Assembly (NCBI GenBank): GCA_016931895.1 | Contig: JAFGDY010000237.1 | Span: forward strand, 1 to 64,000 | Length of the DNA: 64,000 nucleotides | Direction of reading: 5' to 3' | Origin: Anaerolineae bacterium | Lineage (GTDB): Bacteria > Chloroflexota > Anaerolineae > 4572-78 > J111 | Part shown: piece after piece, positions 61,093 to 64,000 of the stretch | Layout of the letters: the number at the start of each line of letters is the position of its first letter | How positions within the stretch are numbered: position 1 is the stretch's first letter | Notes under the pieces: model-generated | Databases searched by the model: none | What the model was told of the DNA's origin: nothing | The model's input: only the letters and a program-made list of their open reading frames with translations | Position numbers and translations under genes: made by a program

Positions 61093-62088
61093 TTAAATAT
61101 ATCCTTCAGCCCGAAGCCAGGCTTCGGTGCGACACATCCCCTCGGTAAGATCAACTTTTGGCACCCATCCCAAAAGCTTCCGCGCCTTTTGGTTGCTGAA
61201 ACTATTATCACTATGCAACGCTTTAACCAGCCGCCGATTGAAACTGGCCTTTCTCCCGCTCATAGCCGCGCCAAGCTCATTCAAAAAACCAAGCAGCCAG
61301 GCCAATTTAAAAGGAATCGATGGAAATGAGTCAATAACCAACATCCGTCCATACGCCCCCAAAAAGTCACGCCAGGGGATGGGAGAATCCGTTAAATTAA
61401 TGGCCTGGCCAACGGCGGCATCAATTTTGGCGCATAAAATCAAACCGTCCACCACATTATCAATATAGACCGGTTTACAAAAATAACGACCCCCATCAAT
61501 CAACATCATCCGACCTGCTTTAATCAATTCAACCGGACGGACGGTAAATTGATAAGAACCAGGCCCATACACTTGCGAAGGGCGGGCAGCCACCACCGGC
61601 AAACCCTTCTTTCGATAAGCGTTAAACACAATCTCTTCTGCCGCTATCTTCGAGTCGCCGTAAAGATCGCCTGACACACGAGGGGGTGTATTTTCATCAA
61701 TGTTGTCCTGCTGCAAAGAACCGTACACCGCGCAAGAACTCAGGTGAATAAATCGTTTCACCCCGGCAGCCAACGCAGCCTCAACCACGTTTTTAGTACC
61801 CTCCACATTAACCGCCCACACTGCGGCCCGGCTGCCGTGCTCACTGACCCAGGCTGCCGTGTGAAAAACAAGTTGGCAACCGGCCATCGCGCTCTGCACC
61901 GAAACCGGATCGGTAATGTCGCCCGGCATAAGCTCAACCCCTATGTCTGCCAACCGGCGTCCTTTTTCCGGGGTGCGGACCAGGCCCCGCACGACCACCC
62001 CTTCCTCTGTTACCAATCGTTCTGCCAGGCGTCCGCCAATAAAGCCGGTGGCTCCGGTAACAAGAATTCGTTTGCCACTTACATCCAT
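61093..62088 (-). CDS. NAD-dependent epimerase/dehydratase (extended SDR)
   Basis: 331 residues. It has the nucleotide-binding VTGATGFIGGRLAERL, the catalytic Tyr-Lys in YGDSKIAAEE, and an active-site SSCAVYG. The C-terminal half resembles 3-beta-hydroxysteroid dehydrogenase-like or hopanoid/sterol-related epimerases. The substrate is unknown: sugar nucleotide, sterol-like lipid or dihydroflavonol-type compound. It heads the minus-strand run that ends with the pentapeptide gene. Confidence 0.87.
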   Translation of the reverse strand: MDVSGKRILVTGATGFIGGRLAERLVTEEGVVVRGLVRTPEKGRRLADIGVELMPGDITDPVSVQSAMAGCQLVFHTAAWVSEHGSRAAVWAVNVEGTKNVVEAALAAGVKRFIHLSSCAVYGSLQQDNIDENTPPRVSGDLYGDSKIAAEEIVFNAYRKKGLPVVAARPSQVYGPGSYQFTVRPVELIKAGRMMLIDGGRYFCKPVYIDNVVDGLILCAKIDAAVGQAINLTDSPIPWRDFLGAYGRMLVIDSFPSIPFKLAWLLGFLNELGAAMSGRKASFNRRLVKALHSDNSFSNQKARKLLGWVPKVDLTEGMCRTEAWLRAEGYI

Positions 62089-62406
62089 CGGTAAACTTGG
62101 TCATAGAGGACTTTATTCAGACCCATTGTTACACTTCCTTATTTTGTTTGATGATACAACACAGAACAAAGTAGGGCAAAAGTTATAAGCAGCCACCGAC
62201 CATTGTTGATACCGTCCAAATAGGATCAGGAACAATAACGCCATCGTCGGTGCCAGATATTTTTACGACTTCAACCCTAAAATTATACGTTCCCTTACAA
62301 CTAACAGCAACTCCAAAGCGAAATGATGAAAGGTTTTGATAATCCGGCCAAACCTGTCTATAATGTTGGGGTTATCAATTTGCCATAGTGAGGGGTTGGC
62401 TAAACA
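62089..62406. other. Divergent spacer between SDR gene and mutM
   Basis: No gene or repeat seen. It carries the mutM promoter at 62336-62364. Confidence 0.6.
62336..62364 (+). promoter_or_regulatory. Promoter of mutM
   Basis: TTGATA (62336-62341), 17 bases, TATAAT (62359-62364), about 43 bases before the ATG. Confidence 0.75.
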
Positions 62407-63207
62407 ATGCCCGAATTACCTGAAGTCGAAACAGTGGTCAGGGGGTTGCGCAAGCCCCTAGTCGGACGCACCTTTACCGGGGTCACTGTATTATGGCCCA
62501 AAACAATCAAAACGCCATCCTTGCCGGAATTCAGCAAACGATTGCCCGGCCAACGCATTGAGGTTATTGACCGGCGGGCCAAGTATTTACGCTTTGACCT
62601 ATCCGGGGGAGACACTCTTTTTTTGCATCTGAAAATGAGCGGCAATTTAATGGTAGAACCGGCCAGCGAACCACCTCACCAACACGTGCGTACCATTTTT
62701 GACCTGGACAACGGCCACCAACTACGCTTCAAAGACATGCGCAAATTTGGCCGGGTTTATCTGGTGAACAACCCCGACCCCATCATCGGCAAATTAGGCC
62801 CGGAACCCCTGGCCGACGATTTTTCCGGCGACGACTTTCAAGCTCTTTTTCGCAAGCGGAAGGGGCGACTCAAACCGTTACTGCTTAATCAAGAATTCAT
62901 TGCCGGCATCGGCAATATTTACGCCGACGAAAGCTGTTTTTTGGCCGGTCTTGACCCCAGGCGACAGGTTGACACCCTCTCAAGTGTGGAATTAGAAAAA
63001 CTTTATCGGGCCATCCGCCAAGCTCTGCAGCATGGCATTATGTTCAAAGGAGCCTCATTGGATGAGGTATACCGGGGCGGCGAATTTCAGCATCATTTTC
63101 AGGTTTACGGCCGCACCAATAAGACGTGTTTCAAGTGCGGCTCGCTCATCCGGCGCGTCGTTCTGGGCGGCCGCTCAACCCATTTTTGCGAGCAATGCCA
63201 GCAATGA
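62407..63207 (+). CDS. mutM: Formamidopyrimidine-DNA glycosylase
   Basis: 266 residues. The mature N-terminal PELPEVETVVRGL holds the catalytic Pro and Glu; HLKMSGNL and the helix-two-turn-helix IAGIGNIYADE bind DNA; the C-terminal zinc finger uses CFKCGSLIRR ... THFCEQC. It removes 8-oxoguanine and formamidopyrimidines and nicks the abasic site. Length is normal. Confidence 0.96.
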   Translation: MPELPEVETVVRGLRKPLVGRTFTGVTVLWPKTIKTPSLPEFSKRLPGQRIEVIDRRAKYLRFDLSGGDTLFLHLKMSGNLMVEPASEPPHQHVRTIFDLDNGHQLRFKDMRKFGRVYLVNNPDPIIGKLGPEPLADDFSGDDFQALFRKRKGRLKPLLLNQEFIAGIGNIYADESCFLAGLDPRRQVDTLSSVELEKLYRAIRQALQHGIMFKGASLDEVYRGGEFQHHFQVYGRTNKTCFKCGSLIRRVVLGGRSTHFCEQCQQ

Positions 63208-63273
63208 GGGCAAACATTGAAAAGATTAGCGATTGATCTCTGTGATGGGGGCCGCTTCCAGCGGGGAGCAGTT

Positions 63274-63666
63274 TTAGGCAAACTGCTTTAAGTATGCCGA
63301 TACCGCGTCCATTTCAAAACCAAACTGCAATTTATCCCTGGTATGCCACTCGTAAATTTCAGCAGGGGTCAGCCAGACAATTTCCCGAATCTCGTCTGAT
63401 TGAAGCGGGCCAACATCTCCCAAGGGGCGGGCAGCAAAAATGGTGTAGTCAAACCCGGAGCGGTTGTAAAAAACGCCCAATTCGCCCAACACCTCAATGT
63501 CTACCGACAATTCTTCCTGTATCTCGCGGTGCAACGCGGCCACAGGGTCGGTTTCTTCGGGGTCAAGCCGGCCACCGGGAAAAGTCCATTTGCCAAACAT
63601 GGCCGGATTTTGAAAACGGTGATGAATCAAGAGGATTTCTGACCCGCGCACAAGCAAAGCGCGCAC
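63274..63666 (-). CDS. Nudix hydrolase
   Basis: 130 residues from a GTG start. The Nudix box GRLDPEETDPVAALHREIQEELSV (in part: ALHREIQEEL) is intact. The fold and length resemble ADP-ribose or 8-oxo-dGTP pyrophosphatases; substrate unknown. The reading frame stays open upstream (…FDKPYAVRALL), so a non-ATG start further out is possible; no ATG is present there. Confidence 0.85.
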   Translation of the reverse strand: MRALLVRGSEILLIHHRFQNPAMFGKWTFPGGRLDPEETDPVAALHREIQEELSVDIEVLGELGVFYNRSGFDYTIFAARPLGDVGPLQSDEIREIVWLTPAEIYEWHTRDKLQFGFEMDAVSAYLKQFA

Positions 63667-63785
63667 GGCGTAGGGTTTATCGAATTCCTGGTTGTTTTTT
63701 GAGGGGGTCTTGATTTTATCTCTCCCGGTTTTGTTTTGTTGTCTCCAAAAAATCTCAATAAAACAAACCTTATGGGTCTATGAAT

Positions 63786-64000
63786 TTAGGGTTTAATATT
63801 TTTAATCATCTCCAAAAAGTACCGATGAAACCGCAAGTCGTCGCTCAATTCGGGATGAAAAGCAGTGACCAATAAATTCCCCTGGCGCGCGGCCACAATA
63901 CGGCCATCATCCAGGCGGGCCAAAACCTCTACCTGCTCCCCAACAGCTTCTATCAATGGGGCGCGAATGAACACAGCCCGAAAAGGCGCATCATTGGCAA
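63786..64000 (-). CDS. pdxT: Pyridoxal 5'-phosphate synthase glutaminase subunit (3' part)
   Basis: Partial; the gene runs off the window. The visible 70 residues ([45 protein letters not shown] in part) match the C-terminus of PdxT, including the catalytic His and Glu in FHPE. It frees ammonia from glutamine for PdxS. pdxS is not visible. Confidence 0.92.
   Translation of the reverse strand, partial: ANDAPFRAVFIRAPLIEAVGEQVEVLARLDDGRIVAARQGNLLVTAFHPELSDDLRFHRYFLEMIKNIKP

Noticed and set aside
1-64000. tRNA, rRNA, CRISPR, phage or intact insertion sequence
   Set aside because: Intergenic spaces were read for T-arm words, regularly spaced repeats and transposase motifs; none found.

Overview
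The window reads as chromosomal DNA of a free-living bacterium, most probably a Chloroflexota member of the Anaerolineae, Ardenticatenia or Caldilineae type. This is inferred from gene content and protein style, not from an rRNA. The clues are Thr/Pro-rich linkers behind lipoprotein signals, solute-binding proteins with Val/Glu-rich repeat linkers, a helical N-terminal adaptor domain on a TPR protein, lamin-tail and PHP surface proteins, and a YidC carrying an extracellular DUF11 domain. Coding density is high and genes sit in short co-oriented runs. I saw no tRNA, rRNA, CRISPR array, phage or intact insertion sequence.

Layout. 1-4870 (minus strand): a pheS-pheT-yjbQ run preceded by a strong promoter and a 58-codon leader ORF with five consecutive Phe codons, followed by an intrinsic terminator. 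Three mutually exclusive pairings can be drawn, which is the layout of a translational attenuator for phenylalanyl-tRNA synthetase. 4900-10570 (plus): an arsenic-type resistance cassette with a consensus promoter and three ArsR-type operators. Its genes are arsR, an ArsP/YraQ-like permease, a CxxC mini-thioredoxin, ACR3, a thioredoxin-type ArsC, a possible tiny membrane protein, a TauE/SafE exporter and a second mini-thioredoxin. 10588-19089 (minus): envelope genes, including a lipoprotein broken by a frameshift, a TPR membrane protein, a PH/DUF1648 membrane protein, surE and a class A penicillin-binding protein. 19367-34374: a stand-alone response regulator, ubiE/menG with a second methyltransferase, glgB, apt, a sugar-binding lipoprotein overlapping a GT81-like glycosyltransferase that lacks the usual DxD, a LysM/M23 endopeptidase, rho, gap and an enlarged glycogen-synthase-like enzyme.

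34705-45072 (plus): an oligopeptide/nickel-type ABC transport locus with three substrate-binding lipoproteins (two are tandem duplicates), two ATPases and two permeases, separated by strong RNA hairpins. 45130-45377 holds a promoter-to-terminator unit with no ORF, a good small-RNA or leader-RNA candidate. It lies ahead of a 1493-residue secreted protein with duplicated Ig-like domains, three lamin-tail domains, a CehA/PHP metallo-phosphoesterase domain and two OB-like folds.

50242-55293 (plus): rpmH-rnpA-yidD-yidC-jag followed by parA-parB, the gene set that often lies near the replication origin. No dnaA and no DnaA-box cluster are visible. 55389-62088 (minus): a seven-gene run with a pentapeptide/2TM/coiled-coil protein, a membrane-anchored unknown, galT, a Nudix CoA-pyrophosphatase-like enzyme, an SRPBCC protein, a nucleotidyltransferase and an SDR epimerase. 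mutM (plus), a Nudix hydrolase and the 3' part of pdxT (minus) close the window.

The strongest candidates for something undescribed are the pheST attenuator with a long membrane-protein-like leader, the structured RNA at 45165-45377, the DUF11-YidC fusion, and the binding protein/GT81 pair. All functions are read from motifs and context by eye; no similarity search was possible.
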